Positions 44,739 through 54,529 are shown, counted from the stretch's first letter. The stretch: DNA of 64,000 bases from JALORV01 sp963724365 (GCA_963724365.1 CAVRUR010000016.1:1-64000), one strand, 5' to 3'. Translations and numbers: made by a program. Notes: generated from the letters alone by a model not told the origin.

Positions 44739-45713
44739 TCAGCGCGGACCGGGTGCGGCGACCCCGGCCGACCCATGCGTGCGGTCGAGATCGATGTCCT
44801 GATACGACGCCGGGTCCTCGCGCGGCTCGATGTGGGTGATCACCGAGGCGCCGGGTACCGCGACAGCGATCTCCTGCTCGATCGACTCCGCCAGGTCGTG
44901 CGCCTGCTGCACTGTCCAGGTGCCCGGGACCAGCATGTGCATCGACACGAAGGAACGGCCGGCGGCGGCGCGCGTGCGCAGCGCGTGGAACTCGATCTGT
45001 TGCGCGCGATGCGGCTGCAGCACGGCCTCGATCGCCGCCAGTTGTTCGCCGGGCAGCGCGCGGTCGAGCAGTCCGAGCGCCGAGCGCCGCACCAGCGAGA
45101 AGCCGGTGAAGACAATGTTGCCGGCGACCGCCAGCGCGATGAGCGGGTCGAGCCAGTTCCAGTGGGTGACCGCCACCGCACCAACGGCGACGACGACGCC
45201 GGCCGAAGTCCAGACATCGGTCATCAGGTGATGCGCATCCGCCTCGAGCGCGATGGAACGGTAACGCCGCGCGGCGGCGAGCAACACACGAGCCACGGCG
45301 AAGTTGATGGCTGTTGCCACCAGCGAGAGTCCGAGTCCGAGCCCAACGCGCTCGAGCGGCTGTGGGTGCATCAGTCGGTCAATGGCGGCCCACGCGATAG
45401 CCAGTGCGGCGGCAAAGATCAGCGCCCCTTCGAGACCGCTGGCGAAGTACTCGGCCTTCGAGTATCCGTAGGCATGCTCTTCGGTCGGTGGGCGTGCCGA
45501 CAGCGCGAGCATCCATAAGGTCATGCCGGCCGCCACCAGGTTCACGATCGACTCGAGCGCATCCGACAGCAGGCCGACGGATCCGGTCAGCCACCAGGCC
45601 CCGGTCTTGATCGCAATCGTTGCGAGGGCGGCGGCGATCGACAGCCACGCAAACCGGGTCAGGTGCTCGCGGCTCATCGGTGCGGCTGCGCTTCGAGCGG
45701 GCGTTGAGTGCAT
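44739..45713 (-). CDS. Cation diffusion facilitator (zinc/iron exporter)
   Basis: 324 residues from the ATG at 45713, two bases after the serB stop; a start at 45677 is possible. Six transmembrane helices carry the metal-site pairs: SDALESIVN in helix 2 and HHLMTDVWTS in helix 5. A soluble C-terminal domain follows (IEFHALRTRAAAGRSFVSMH). The protein exports divalent metals such as Zn(II) or Fe(II) in exchange for protons; the metal cannot be fixed from sequence. It shares the serB transcript. Confidence 0.9.
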   Translation of the reverse strand: MHSTPARSAAAPMSREHLTRFAWLSIAAALATIAIKTGAWWLTGSVGLLSDALESIVNLVAAGMTLWMLALSARPPTEEHAYGYSKAEYFASGLEGALIFAAALAIAWAAIDRLMHPQPLERVGLGLGLSLVATAINFAVARVLLAAARRYRSIALEADAHHLMTDVWTSAGVVVAVGAVAVTHWNWLDPLIALAVAGNIVFTGFSLVRRSALGLLDRALPGEQLAAIEAVLQPHRAQQIEFHALRTRAAAGRSFVSMHMLVPGTWTVQQAHDLAESIEQEIAVAVPGASVITHIEPREDPASYQDIDLDRTHGSAGVAAPGPR

Positions 45714-45715
45714 CG

Positions 45716-46588
45716 CTACTGCGAGGCCGAGTTGACGAACCAGGCCAGCACACCATCGAGCGGCGCGTGGCTCAGTGCAAACGTCGCTTTCTCGCGCACG
45801 ACGGGCTTGGCGCGCCATGCGACCGAGATGCCGGCCAGTGCCATCATCTTCAGGTCGTTGGCGCCGTCACCGATCACGATCGCGCGGTCGGTCGCGCAGG
45901 CGAGTTCGGCGCACTGGTCACGCACGGCTTGCGCTTTGCCCTCGGCATCGAGGATGTCACCGCCCGCCGGTCCGGTCACCGTGCCGGTCAGGCAGCCATC
46001 GACGATCCCAAGTTCGTTCGAGCGCGTGGCATCGAAACCGAGCCGGCGCTGCATGCGCTCGGTGAAGAAAGTGAATCCGCCCGTGACCAGCAGCGTGTGC
46101 AGGCCGGCGGCGCGACAAGTCTCGACGAGGCGCTCGGCACCGTCGTTGAGTGCAAGCTTCTCGTCGTAAACACGCTGCAGCAGTGCGGCATCGACTCCGG
46201 CCAGCATCGCGACGCGCCGGCGCAGGCTCTCCTTGTAGTCGGCGATTTCACCGCGCATGGCCGCTTCGGTGATCGCAGCGACCTCCTCGCCCTTGCCGGC
46301 AAAGGCTGCCACTTCGTCGAGGCTCTCGATCGTGATCAGGGTGGAGTCCATGTCCAGCGCAAGAAGGCGGAACTCCGCGAGTCGCCACGCAGGATCGACG
46401 AACGCAACGTCGAGCTTCCAGTACTCACCCAGCCCGCGCACCGCCTTGCGGGACTCGAGATCGTCATGCACGGATACGCAGCGCGCGGACAGGCCCGTTA
46501 CGGTGATGCGCTCCGGCACGCACACGACCTTGAAAGTATCGAGCGCTTCGGGCGACAGGGACGGTCCCTGGATGACGAGGTCTTTCAT
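45716..46588 (-). CDS. serB: Phosphoserine phosphatase
   Basis: 290 residues. The HAD nucleophile motif is LLALDMDSTLITIESLDE (Asp79, Asp81), then LLVTGGFTFFTERMQ and VIGDGANDLKMMALAG. An N-terminal regulatory segment of about 70 residues, shorter than a full ACT pair, is present. It makes L-serine in the last step of the pathway. It lies downstream of mfd (31 bp), the usual betaproteobacterial order. Confidence 0.95.
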   Translation of the reverse strand: MKDLVIQGPSLSPEALDTFKVVCVPERITVTGLSARCVSVHDDLESRKAVRGLGEYWKLDVAFVDPAWRLAEFRLLALDMDSTLITIESLDEVAAFAGKGEEVAAITEAAMRGEIADYKESLRRRVAMLAGVDAALLQRVYDEKLALNDGAERLVETCRAAGLHTLLVTGGFTFFTERMQRRLGFDATRSNELGIVDGCLTGTVTGPAGGDILDAEGKAQAVRDQCAELACATDRAIVIGDGANDLKMMALAGISVAWRAKPVVREKATFALSHAPLDGVLAWFVNSASQ

Positions 46589-46619
46589 GCGGCGCGAAGT
46601 GTACGAGGCGCGGTTCGCT

Positions 46620-49600
46620 TCAGGCTAGCGCCTTGAAGACCTCGCGCAGCCGCTGCAGGCGTGCCTCGAGGTGGGGTGTCTTTTCCTCGATGCGCAGGCG
46701 CTCGGGTCCTGTCAGTCTCATGGTCCTTGAACGCTGCATCAACGCGATCAGGCGCGCGGTGTCGAACGGCGGATTGGGAACGAACTGCAGCACCAGGGCA
46801 TCGCCCGAAGCGTCGATCTTCTTCACTCCGAGGCGCTCGGCGACGAGCCTCAGGCGATGGGTCTCGATCAGCGCGCGGGCCGGCTCCGGCAGCTTGCCGT
46901 AACGATCCACGAGTTCCTCCTGCAGGTGAATCAGGCCGTCCTCGTCGTCGCAGCTCGCCAGCTTCTTGTACATCGACAGGCGCTGGTGGACATCGTTGAC
47001 GTAGTCCGGTGGCAGCAGGGCGGGCACGTGCAGGTTGATCTCGGTGACGGCGGCCAGCGGCGCCAGCAGGTCGGGCTCGCGTCCCGAGCGCAGTGCCCGC
47101 ACGGCGGCATTGAGCATCTGTGTGTACAGGTCGAAGCCCACCTCCTGCATGTTGCCGCTCTGGTTCTCGCCGAGCACTTCGCCGGCGCCGCGGATCTCCA
47201 GGTCGTGCATGGCGAGGTAAAAGCCGCTGCCGAGTTCCTCGAGGTTCTGGATCGCCTCGAGCCGTTTTTCTGCATTCTTCGTGAGGCCGCCTTCGTCGGG
47301 CACCATCAGGTAGGCATAGGCCTGGTGGTGCGATCGACCGACGCGTCCGCGCAACTGGTGCAGCTGCGCCAGGCCGAACTTGTCGGCGCGGTGGATGACG
47401 ATGGTGTTGGCCGTCGGCACATCGATGCCGGTCTCGATGATCGTCGAGCAGAGCAGCACGTTGAAGCGCTGCTGGTAAAAATCGCGCATGACGCGCTCGA
47501 GATCGCGCTCCGGCATCTGGCCGTGCGCGATTTCGATGCGTGCCTCCGGCAGGAGATCGGCCAGCCGGGCACGCCGGTTCTCGATCGTCTCGACCTCGTT
47601 GTGCAGGAAGTAGACCTGGCCGCCACGCTTGAGCTCGCGCAGCACCGCCTCGCGCATCAGGCTGGCCGACTCCTTGCGCACGAAGGTCTTGATTGCCAGC
47701 CGTCGCTGCGGCGCGGTGGCAATCACCGAGAAATCGCGGATGCCTTCGAGCGACATGGCCAGGGTGCGCGGGATCGGCGTGGCCGTGAGAGTCAGGACGT
47801 CCACTTCGGCGCGCAGTGCCTTGAGCCGTTCCTTCTGTCGCACACCGAAGCGGTGCTCCTCGTCGATGATCACCAGCCCGAGCCGCTCGAACTTGACGTC
47901 CTCGGACAGCAGCTTGTGCGTGCCGATGACGATGTCGACCGTGCCGGCGTACATGCCGGCAATCGCCTCGGCGACCTCCTTGGTCGAGCGGAACCGTGAC
48001 AGCTCGACGATGTTTACGGGCCACTGGGAGAAGCGGTCGCTGAAGGTCTGGAAGTGCTGCTCGGCCAGCAGCGTCGTCGGGCACAACACGGCCACCTGCT
48101 TGCCGCCGGCCACCGCCGCAAACGCCGCTCGCAGAGCCACTTCGGTCTTGCCGAAGCCAACGTCGCCGCACACCAGCCGGTCCATCGGAAAGCCGGCGGC
48201 AAGATCCTTCAACACCGCATCGATGGCCGCCTGCTGGTCAGGCGTTTCTTCGAAGCCGAATCCTTCCGCGAAGGCTTCATAGTCGTGCTGCCGGAACTCG
48301 AAGGCATGACCCTTGCGCGCGGCGCGCAGCGCGTACAGGTTGAGCAGCTCGGCAGCGGTATCGCGCACCTGTTTGGCGGCCTTGCGGCGCGCCTTGTCCC
48401 AGTCGCCGCTGCCGAGCTGGTGCAAGGGCGCGGCGGCCGGATCGGCGCCGCTGTAGCGGCCGATCAGGTGCAGCTGCGCGACTGGGACATACAGCGTCGC
48501 CTCGTTCGCATACTCGAGCTGCAGGAACTCGGTCGGCCCCGAGGTTTGGCCATCGAGATCCATGGTCTGCAGCCCGAGGTAGCGGCCAATGCCATGCTCG
48601 ACATGCACGACCGGGTCGCCGATGCGCAGCTCGGCGAGGTCGCGGATCATCGCCTCGACGTTCGAGGCGCGCTCGCGTTGCTTGCCCCGCAGGCGGCGCG
48701 GGCTCGCCGCGTAAAGCTCGGTTTCAGTCAGGATCGCGACCCGCGGGTCGCGCAGCGCAAAGCCTTCGTGCAGCGGCGCGACACCGAGGGCGATGCGGGC
48801 TTCGCTGCGCAGGAACGCGTCGAAGTCGGTGCAGTCGCCGAACGGCACGCCGTATTCGGCGAGCATCTGGCCGATCGTCTCGCGGCGACCCGCGGAGTCG
48901 GAAACAATCAGGATGCGACCTGCATAGTCCTCGGCGAAATGCCGCAGCCGCCCGACCGGGTCTTCGGCGCGGCGCTCGACCGCCAGTGGCGGCAGTCGTT
49001 CGAACGGCGTGTCGGCCAGGTCCGTGGCGCTCTCGCCGAGCGTGATGCGCGCATGGTCCTTCGCGCGCGTGAAGAAATCCTCGGCATTCAGGAACAGCGC
49101 GGCGGGCGGCAGGATCGGCCGTGCCGGATCGCGCGCGAGAAAGCGATGGCGTTCGCTGGTCTCGTTCCAGAACCGGGTGATCGCGGCCTCGACCGGTCCG
49201 TGCAGCGCAATCAGCGACTGGGCGGGAAGGTAGTCGAACAGCGTCGCGGTTTCGTCGAAGAACAGCGGCAGGTAATACTCGATGCCTGCCGAAGCGATGC
49301 CACTGCCGACGTCCTTGTAGACACCCGACCGGCTCGGGTCGCCTTCGATGCGATCGCGCCAGCGTCGCCGGAACGCCTGGCGCGCTGCCTCGTCGATCGG
49401 GAACTCGCGGCCCGGCAGCAGCCGGACCTCGGGAACCGGGTACAGGCCACGCTGCGTGTCCGGGTCGAACGCGCGAATGGTCTCGAGCTGGGCATCGAGC
49501 AGATCGAGTCGATAGGGCAGGGGCGAGCCCATTGGAAAGAGATCGATCAGCCCGCCCCGGATGGCGAACTCTCCCGGAGCGACCACCTGCGTGACGTGCT

Positions 49601-50105
49601 GGTATCCCGCGAACACCAGCTGGCCGCGCAGGTGCTCGGCATCGACGGACTGTCCCTGGCGGAAGAAGAAGGTGTGACCGGCGACGTACTGTGGTGGCGC
49701 GAGGCGGTACAGCGCCGTGGTGGCCGGTACAACCAGCACATCGATCGTGTTCGCCGCCTGGCTCAGGCGGAACAGGGTTTCAAGTCGATCAGAGACCAGG
49801 TCCTGGTGCGGTGACAGCGTGTCGTAGGGCAGCGTCTCCCAATCCGGCAACGGGCGCACCGCAAGCGACGGCTCGAAGTAGGGGATTTCGTCGACCAGGC
49901 GTTGCGCATCGAGTGCGTCGGCTGCCACCACGACGAGTGGACGCTGCTCGGTACGAGCCCGGACCGCGGTCTGCGCCAGCAGGAGCGCGTCAGCTGATCC
50001 GGGCGGCCGTGCGATGGCAATACGGGTCCCTGCGACCGGAAGGGATCGCGGGGCAAGGCCTGCGGAGTCCGCTGCAGGCGCGGCTAGCTGGACGTCGTTG
50101 TTCAC
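46620..50105 (-). CDS. mfd: Transcription-repair coupling factor
   Basis: 1161 residues if it starts at the GTG at 50105 (VNNDVQLAAP); the open frame runs 47 codons further but overlaps ispD. Domains in order: UvrB-homology (about 1-350), RNA-polymerase-interaction domain (GDPVVHVEHGIGRYLGLQT), translocase with Walker A LVCGDVGFGKTEVALRAAF and DEEH box VIIDEEHRFGVRQKERL, motif VI QLRGRVGRSHHQAYAYL, and a TRCF C-terminal domain. It removes stalled RNA polymerase and recruits UvrA. No strong ribosome site is seen at the chosen start. Confidence 0.96.
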   Translation of the reverse strand: MNNDVQLAAPAADSAGLAPRSLPVAGTRIAIARPPGSADALLLAQTAVRARTEQRPLVVVAADALDAQRLVDEIPYFEPSLAVRPLPDWETLPYDTLSPHQDLVSDRLETLFRLSQAANTIDVLVVPATTALYRLAPPQYVAGHTFFFRQGQSVDAEHLRGQLVFAGYQHVTQVVAPGEFAIRGGLIDLFPMGSPLPYRLDLLDAQLETIRAFDPDTQRGLYPVPEVRLLPGREFPIDEAARQAFRRRWRDRIEGDPSRSGVYKDVGSGIASAGIEYYLPLFFDETATLFDYLPAQSLIALHGPVEAAITRFWNETSERHRFLARDPARPILPPAALFLNAEDFFTRAKDHARITLGESATDLADTPFERLPPLAVERRAEDPVGRLRHFAEDYAGRILIVSDSAGRRETIGQMLAEYGVPFGDCTDFDAFLRSEARIALGVAPLHEGFALRDPRVAILTETELYAASPRRLRGKQRERASNVEAMIRDLAELRIGDPVVHVEHGIGRYLGLQTMDLDGQTSGPTEFLQLEYANEATLYVPVAQLHLIGRYSGADPAAAPLHQLGSGDWDKARRKAAKQVRDTAAELLNLYALRAARKGHAFEFRQHDYEAFAEGFGFEETPDQQAAIDAVLKDLAAGFPMDRLVCGDVGFGKTEVALRAAFAAVAGGKQVAVLCPTTLLAEQHFQTFSDRFSQWPVNIVELSRFRSTKEVAEAIAGMYAGTVDIVIGTHKLLSEDVKFERLGLVIIDEEHRFGVRQKERLKALRAEVDVLTLTATPIPRTLAMSLEGIRDFSVIATAPQRRLAIKTFVRKESASLMREAVLRELKRGGQVYFLHNEVETIENRRARLADLLPEARIEIAHGQMPERDLERVMRDFYQQRFNVLLCSTIIETGIDVPTANTIVIHRADKFGLAQLHQLRGRVGRSHHQAYAYLMVPDEGGLTKNAEKRLEAIQNLEELGSGFYLAMHDLEIRGAGEVLGENQSGNMQEVGFDLYTQMLNAAVRALRSGREPDLLAPLAAVTEINLHVPALLPPDYVNDVHQRLSMYKKLASCDDEDGLIHLQEELVDRYGKLPEPARALIETHRLRLVAERLGVKKIDASGDALVLQFVPNPPFDTARLIALMQRSRTMRLTGPERLRIEEKTPHLEARLQRLREVFKALA

Positions 50106-50171
50106 GAGAAAAAAGACGGCAGCACCGAACCCTTCGATGCGAGGGCTCAAGGGCTGCCGAACTCGGTCGTT

Positions 50172-50177
50172 ATTATA
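50172..50177 (-). promoter_or_regulatory. Candidate -10 element for mfd
   Basis: Minus-strand TATAAT lies 66 bp upstream of the proposed mfd start. No good -35 hexamer is seen at the proper distance. The same spot reads TATTATACG on the plus strand toward ispD. Confidence 0.35.
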
Positions 50178-50233
50178 CGAATGCCTCCCTTTCTTCGACG
50201 CCACCACAGGCTCGCCTTCCGGATTCCGTCTTC

Positions 50234-50935
50234 GTGCCTCGACCACTTCGCTACATTGCGTTGATCCCGGCCGCCGGAGTCGGTGCCCGGATGGGTGCTG
50301 GCGACGTACCGAAGCAATACCTGAAGCTGGGCGATCGGAGCATGCTCGCGCACTCGATCGATGCGCTGCTCAGCGACGGCCGCATCGATCGTGTCTTTGT
50401 CGTCGTGGCGCCGACCGATACCCGCTGGCAGGACATTGCGGTCGACGAGGAGCGTGTCGAATTCCTGCCGGTGGGCGGCGCATCGCGTGCAGAAAGCGTG
50501 CGCAACGGATTGATTGCGATCGCGGCCCGCACCGGAGACGACGACCGCGTACTGGTGCACGACGCCGCGCGCCCGTGCCTGACCGAGGAGCAACTGGGAC
50601 GGCTGATCGACGAGGTCGGCGACGACGGCAGTGGTGGACTGCTCGCCATCCCGCTTGCCGATACCCTCAAGCGCGGCGAAGATGGGCGCGTCGGCATCAC
50701 GCTCGAGCGGACGGACCTCTGGTGCGCGCAGACGCCGCAGCTGTTTCGCGTGGCATCGCTGCGCGCGGCACTGGGCGGCAATGTGCTGGACCCGATCACC
50801 GACGAAGCCAGCGCAATGGAGCGCGCCGGCCACGCGCCTCGACTCGTGCTGGGCGGGGCCGCCAATCTCAAGGTGACGACTGCCGAGGACCTGGTGCTGG
50901 CGCGGGCCATACTCGCGGAACAAGGGCGGCTATGA
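50234..50935 (+). CDS. ispD: 2-C-methyl-D-erythritol 4-phosphate cytidylyltransferase
   Basis: 233 residues from a GTG start. The CTP-binding N-terminus IPAAGVGARMGAGDVPKQYL, HDAARPCLTEEQL, and WCAQTPQLFRVASLR with later TDEASAMERAG match IspD. It is the third step of the MEP isoprenoid pathway. It is divergent from mfd and 95 bp upstream of ispF, which acts two steps later in the same pathway. Confidence 0.94.
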   Translation: MPRPLRYIALIPAAGVGARMGAGDVPKQYLKLGDRSMLAHSIDALLSDGRIDRVFVVVAPTDTRWQDIAVDEERVEFLPVGGASRAESVRNGLIAIAARTGDDDRVLVHDAARPCLTEEQLGRLIDEVGDDGSGGLLAIPLADTLKRGEDGRVGITLERTDLWCAQTPQLFRVASLRAALGGNVLDPITDEASAMERAGHAPRLVLGGAANLKVTTAEDLVLARAILAEQGRL

Positions 50936-51003
50936 TCGCTCGCCTTTTCGCTCATCGCGTTCGCCGCCCTGCAATCGAGCGTTAACAGGCCCATGGGGCG
51001 GCC

Positions 51004-51027
51004 GCTCAGGCATTGCGCTCAGGCATT
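51004..51027 (+). repeat. Short tandem direct repeat before ispF
   Basis: GCTCAGGCATTG occurs twice (about 51004-51015 and 51016-51027 with one shared-type base step), ending four bases before the ispF ATG. It leaves no classic ribosome site in front of ispF. Confidence 0.5.
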
Positions 51028-51030
51028 GAG

Positions 51031-51513
51031 ATGACAAGCTTTCGCGTCGGACAGGGTTTCGATGTTCATGCGCTGGTGCCGGGGCGTCGATTGGTCATTG
51101 GAGGCGTCGAGATCCCGTTCGAGCGCGGACTCCTCGGCCACTCCGACGCCGACGTGCTGCTGCATGCGATCACGGACGCAATTCTTGGTGCAGCCGGGCT
51201 GGGCGACATCGGCCAACTCTTCCCGGACAGCGATGAACGCCACCGTGATGCCGACAGCCGCGAGTTGCTGCGCCTGGCGACGCAGCGTGTCCGCGATGCC
51301 GGCTGGCGGATCGAGAACGTCGACGCGACCGTGATTGCCGAACGTCCCAGGATCGCGCCGCATATCGCGGCAATGCGCGCGGCGATCGCCGCCTGCACCG
51401 GGCTCGATGCTCTGGCGGTTAGCGTCAAGGGCAAGACGACGGAGAAACTCGGCGCCACCGGGCGAGGTGAGGGCATCGCCGCACAGGCGGTGGCGCTGCT
51501 CGTCAGGTCGTGA
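51031..51513 (+). CDS. ispF: 2-C-methyl-D-erythritol 2,4-cyclodiphosphate synthase
   Basis: 160 residues from the ATG at 51031. The zinc and substrate motifs are intact: GQGFDVHALVPGR (Asp, His), LLGHSDADVLLHAITDAILG and FPDSDERHRDADS, with VSVKGKTTEKLGATGRGEGI near the end. It makes the cyclic diphosphate of the MEP pathway. Its last 11 bases overlap, tail to tail, the end of the DUF4241 gene on the other strand. Confidence 0.96.
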   Translation: MTSFRVGQGFDVHALVPGRRLVIGGVEIPFERGLLGHSDADVLLHAITDAILGAAGLGDIGQLFPDSDERHRDADSRELLRLATQRVRDAGWRIENVDATVIAERPRIAPHIAAMRAAIAACTGLDALAVSVKGKTTEKLGATGRGEGIAAQAVALLVRS

Positions 51514-52285
51514 CCGGAGAAGCCTGCTCGAGTCCTGCCCAGTCGAGCAGGTCGAAGTCCGTCACCAGGGATACGAGGGTGCCGCTCGTGTCCCTGCCCC
51601 AGTAGGACGCGTAGGAACCGGCGCCCAGGCCCGAGGTGAAGAGGTAGCCGGACCCACCCGCGGCACGCACACGGGCCCAGGTCCAGGACGGCCGCCGGTT
51701 CTCGCGCAACACCCGCTCGAGCCCGCGGATCATCGTCTCGTTGCGTGCGAGTTCCGCGCGCCATGCCGACAGGGTGGTGGCGTCGAACAGGCAGGCCACG
51801 CCCGACTCGACGTCGAAGCCGGAAAGTTCATCGTCCTGGAGTTCGCCAGGATCGTCGCCGTCGATCGTTGCATTGGTCCAGGTCGAGGCCGCACGGTCGA
51901 CCAGCTTCACGACGACGAAGGCGATTCGTTCGTCGCCGTTCGCCAGCCGCGCGAGGACGACCTGCAGAGGATAAGTACCCGGCTCGATATCCTGCTTGAA
52001 CGGAGAGCCCTCGAGCAGCAATCCATCCGTGCCGACAAGGCGACCACTCCCGATCTCGATTGCTCCCAGCGACAGCACGGCCAGGTCGACCGGCCCGTCG
52101 TCCGCGAGTTCTGGAATCTCCATCTCAAGTTCGGCCACCGCTGCCAGGGGCAGTTGATGCGGCGTACCGCCTTCGACGATCAGGTTGCCCGACTGGGCCG
52201 GGCGGCCGCGCACCACGCCGGACAAGCCGATGCCGAGTGCTGCAAGCAGCGCCCGCCGCGTTCGGCAGAAGGCCGCGGTGCTCAT
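51503..52285 (-). CDS. DUF4241 protein with twin-arginine-like signal
   Basis: 260 residues. The N-terminus TRRALLAALGIGLSG suggests export (possibly Tat). The body matches DUF4241: an early beta-rich segment (YPLQVVLARLANGDERIAFV), VESGVACLFDATTL, and a closing YLFTSGLGAGSYASYWGRD then VSLVTDF. The family's function is unknown; members usually are cytoplasmic, so a signal is unusual. Its ATG overlaps the envZ stop (ATGA), so it is translated together with the sensor kinase. Confidence 0.75.
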   Translation of the reverse strand: MSTAAFCRTRRALLAALGIGLSGVVRGRPAQSGNLIVEGGTPHQLPLAAVAELEMEIPELADDGPVDLAVLSLGAIEIGSGRLVGTDGLLLEGSPFKQDIEPGTYPLQVVLARLANGDERIAFVVVKLVDRAASTWTNATIDGDDPGELQDDELSGFDVESGVACLFDATTLSAWRAELARNETMIRGLERVLRENRRPSWTWARVRAAGGSGYLFTSGLGAGSYASYWGRDTSGTLVSLVTDFDLLDWAGLEQASPVTT

Positions 52286-53616
52286 GTGTTGCGCTCGAGC
52301 GGCAGTGTCAACTCGGCGCGCAGTCCGTGCGGTGCATTGGCCAGCAGGCGAAGACTGCCGCCGTGCAGGCGCGCAATTCGTTGCACGATCGGCAGCCCCA
52401 GCCCGGCGCCACCGCTGCCGCTGCGGGCTTCCTCGCCGCGCTCGAACGGGCGCAGCAGGCGATCGATCTGCGCGGCCGGCACACCTGGCCCCCGATCGGC
52501 GACGGCCAGGACGACGTCCTGCCCGTCGGTCGACAGGGAAACAGTAAGGTCGAGCCGGCCGGAGGCCGGATCGCGCCCGTAGCGCACTGCGTTCACTAGC
52601 AGATTGTCGAGCGCGCGGTCAAGCTCGGTGCGGTATCCGGTGATGGTCACATCGTGCGCAACGAGCAGATTGACGGACGCGTGCGCCTGCGCGTCGATGC
52701 GTGCGCGATCGACCGCGGCTTCGACCAGTGTCGACAGGTCGATCTGCTCTGCCGGTTGCTGCGGCGCGCGCCGCGCGTAGTCGAGGAACTGACGCACGAT
52801 GGCGTCCATCTGTTCGAGATCACCGACCATCGCGCCGCGGGTTTCCGGCGGCATGTCTGCCATCTCGATTTCCAGGCGCAGTCGCGTCAATGGCGTGCGC
52901 AGGTCGTGCGAAATGCCTGCCAGCAGCACGGCCCTATCCTCCTCGAGCTTGCCGAGATCCGTCACCATGCGATTGAAGCTTTCGTTGACCGTCCGGATCT
53001 CGGCCGGCCCGACGGCGGGCAGGGGTGCCGGCGTGCGTCCTTCACCGAGTTCACGCGCCGCGTTCGACAGCCGCGCCAGCGGCCGGTTGATCACGCGTGT
53101 GATCAGGATCGCGCCGAGCACGGACAGCGCCACTGCGACCGCGGCCCAGCCGATCCACTGCGTACCGACATTGCGCGCGACCGGGTCGCGCTCGATGAAC
53201 AGCCAGTACTTGTCCTCATCGATCGTCAGCGACACCCACATTCCATTGACACCGTTGACCGCAGCGGCCACCTGCGTGCCGGCGCCCAGCTTGTCGATGA
53301 TCGACGCCGAGGCCATGCGCAGGATCGGACGGTCCGGCAGCGGGACGATCGCATCCGTGCTCTCGAGCGGAAAAATGCGGATGCCTTCGTTGCTCGCGAG
53401 TTCGGCGAGCAGGTCACGCCGTACATAGGGGTCGGCATACAGCAGCGCGGCGCGGGTCAGCTGCGCGATTGACACCACCTGCTGTGCGATGGTCTCGGCG
53501 CGCGGGGCGCGTTCGAACACACGAAAGCTCTGCAACCAGGCCGCGAGGCTCGCGATGATCAGCAGCAGGACCAGCAGCAGCGTCCGCCAGAAGAGCGGCG
53601 GCGACCGCAGCGTCAT
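52282..53616 (-). CDS. envZ: EnvZ-type sensor histidine kinase
   Basis: 444 residues. TM1 (LLLVLLLIIASLAAWL), a periplasmic domain of about 120 residues, TM2 (WAAVAVALSVLGAILI) and a HAMP domain are followed by the H-box GISHDLRTPLTRLRLE with phospho-acceptor His237. The ATPase domain has DNLLVNAVRYG, VADRGPGVP and GAGLGLPIVQRIARLHGG. It senses envelope signals and phosphorylates OmpR. It follows ompR by 25 bp. Confidence 0.93.
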   Translation of the reverse strand: MTLRSPPLFWRTLLLVLLLIIASLAAWLQSFRVFERAPRAETIAQQVVSIAQLTRAALLYADPYVRRDLLAELASNEGIRIFPLESTDAIVPLPDRPILRMASASIIDKLGAGTQVAAAVNGVNGMWVSLTIDEDKYWLFIERDPVARNVGTQWIGWAAVAVALSVLGAILITRVINRPLARLSNAARELGEGRTPAPLPAVGPAEIRTVNESFNRMVTDLGKLEEDRAVLLAGISHDLRTPLTRLRLEIEMADMPPETRGAMVGDLEQMDAIVRQFLDYARRAPQQPAEQIDLSTLVEAAVDRARIDAQAHASVNLLVAHDVTITGYRTELDRALDNLLVNAVRYGRDPASGRLDLTVSLSTDGQDVVLAVADRGPGVPAAQIDRLLRPFERGEEARSGSGGAGLGLPIVQRIARLHGGSLRLLANAPHGLRAELTLPLERNT

Positions 53617-53641
53617 GGCGCGCGCCGCCAGCTCACCCGCT

Positions 53642-54367
53642 TCACGACTGGCCCTCCGGGATGAAGACGTAGCCCAGCCCCCACACGGTCTGGATGTAGC
53701 GCGGCTTGGCGGGATCGGGTTCGATCAGTTTGCGCAGGCGCGAGATCTGCACGTCGAGGCTGCGGTCGAAGGCCTCGTACTCACGGCCGCGAGCCATTTC
53801 CATCAGCTTCTCGCGCGACAGTGGAACGCGCGGATGGCGGGCAAAGGCCTTGAGCACGGCGAACTCGCCGGTCGTCAGTGAAATCGGCTCCCCGGCGCGG
53901 GACAATGTGCGAGTGACCAGGTCCAGCACGAATTCGCCGAACACCACGGGCTCGCCCTCGGCGGTAGGCGCTCCGGGAGCTTCCTCGGCGGCGCGACGGC
54001 GAAGCACCGCATTGATGCGTGCCAGCAGTTCGCGCGGGTTGAACGGCTTGGGCAGGTAGTCATCGGCGCCCATTTCGAGGCCGATGATCCGATCCACGTC
54101 TTCGCCCTTGGCGGTGAGCATCACGATCGGGGTCCGGTCGTTGCCGCCGCGCAGCCGTCGCAGGATCGACAGCCCGTCCTCGCCGGGCATCATCAAATCG
54201 AGCACCAGCACATCGAAGCGCTCGCGCAGCCAGATGCGGTTCATCGCCGGTCCGTTTTCCGCGACGAACACGTTGAAGCCGTTGTCGCCGAGGTAGCGTC
54301 GCAGCAGGTCACGCAGGCGCTGGTCGTCGTCGACCACCAGGACTTTGTGCGGGGCGTTGCGTGTCAT
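53642..54367 (-). CDS. ompR: OmpR-type response regulator
   Basis: 241 residues. The receiver domain has the acidic pair VVDDD, phospho-acceptor Asp57 in LVLDLMMPGEDG and Lys in DYLPKPFNPRELLARI. The C-terminal winged helix has LTTGEFAVLKAFARHPR and DVQISRLRKLIEPDPAKPRYIQ-type recognition and wing segments. It is the first gene of the ompR-envZ-DUF4241 transcript. It controls outer membrane genes in relatives. Confidence 0.95.
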   Translation of the reverse strand: MTRNAPHKVLVVDDDQRLRDLLRRYLGDNGFNVFVAENGPAMNRIWLRERFDVLVLDLMMPGEDGLSILRRLRGGNDRTPIVMLTAKGEDVDRIIGLEMGADDYLPKPFNPRELLARINAVLRRRAAEEAPGAPTAEGEPVVFGEFVLDLVTRTLSRAGEPISLTTGEFAVLKAFARHPRVPLSREKLMEMARGREYEAFDRSLDVQISRLRKLIEPDPAKPRYIQTVWGLGYVFIPEGQS

Positions 54368-54529
54368 TTGAAACGGAAACTCTTGTCGGCCAAACCGCGC
54401 CCATCGTACGGGCTTGACGCTCGCCTGCGCCGTGGCGTTTCACAATCTGTTACAGACTTTACCGCGGGACATGCCAGCCGGACGCGAAAATGCACGGTGC
54501 AGGTCGATGTGCGGCCTACGATAGGCATC

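Noticed and set aside
48054..49814. Long plus-strand open frame of 586 codons opposite mfd
   Set aside because: It is the antisense of a clear Mfd protein; high GC creates long antisense frames. The same holds for the frames opposite korA, sucA, phaC and envZ.
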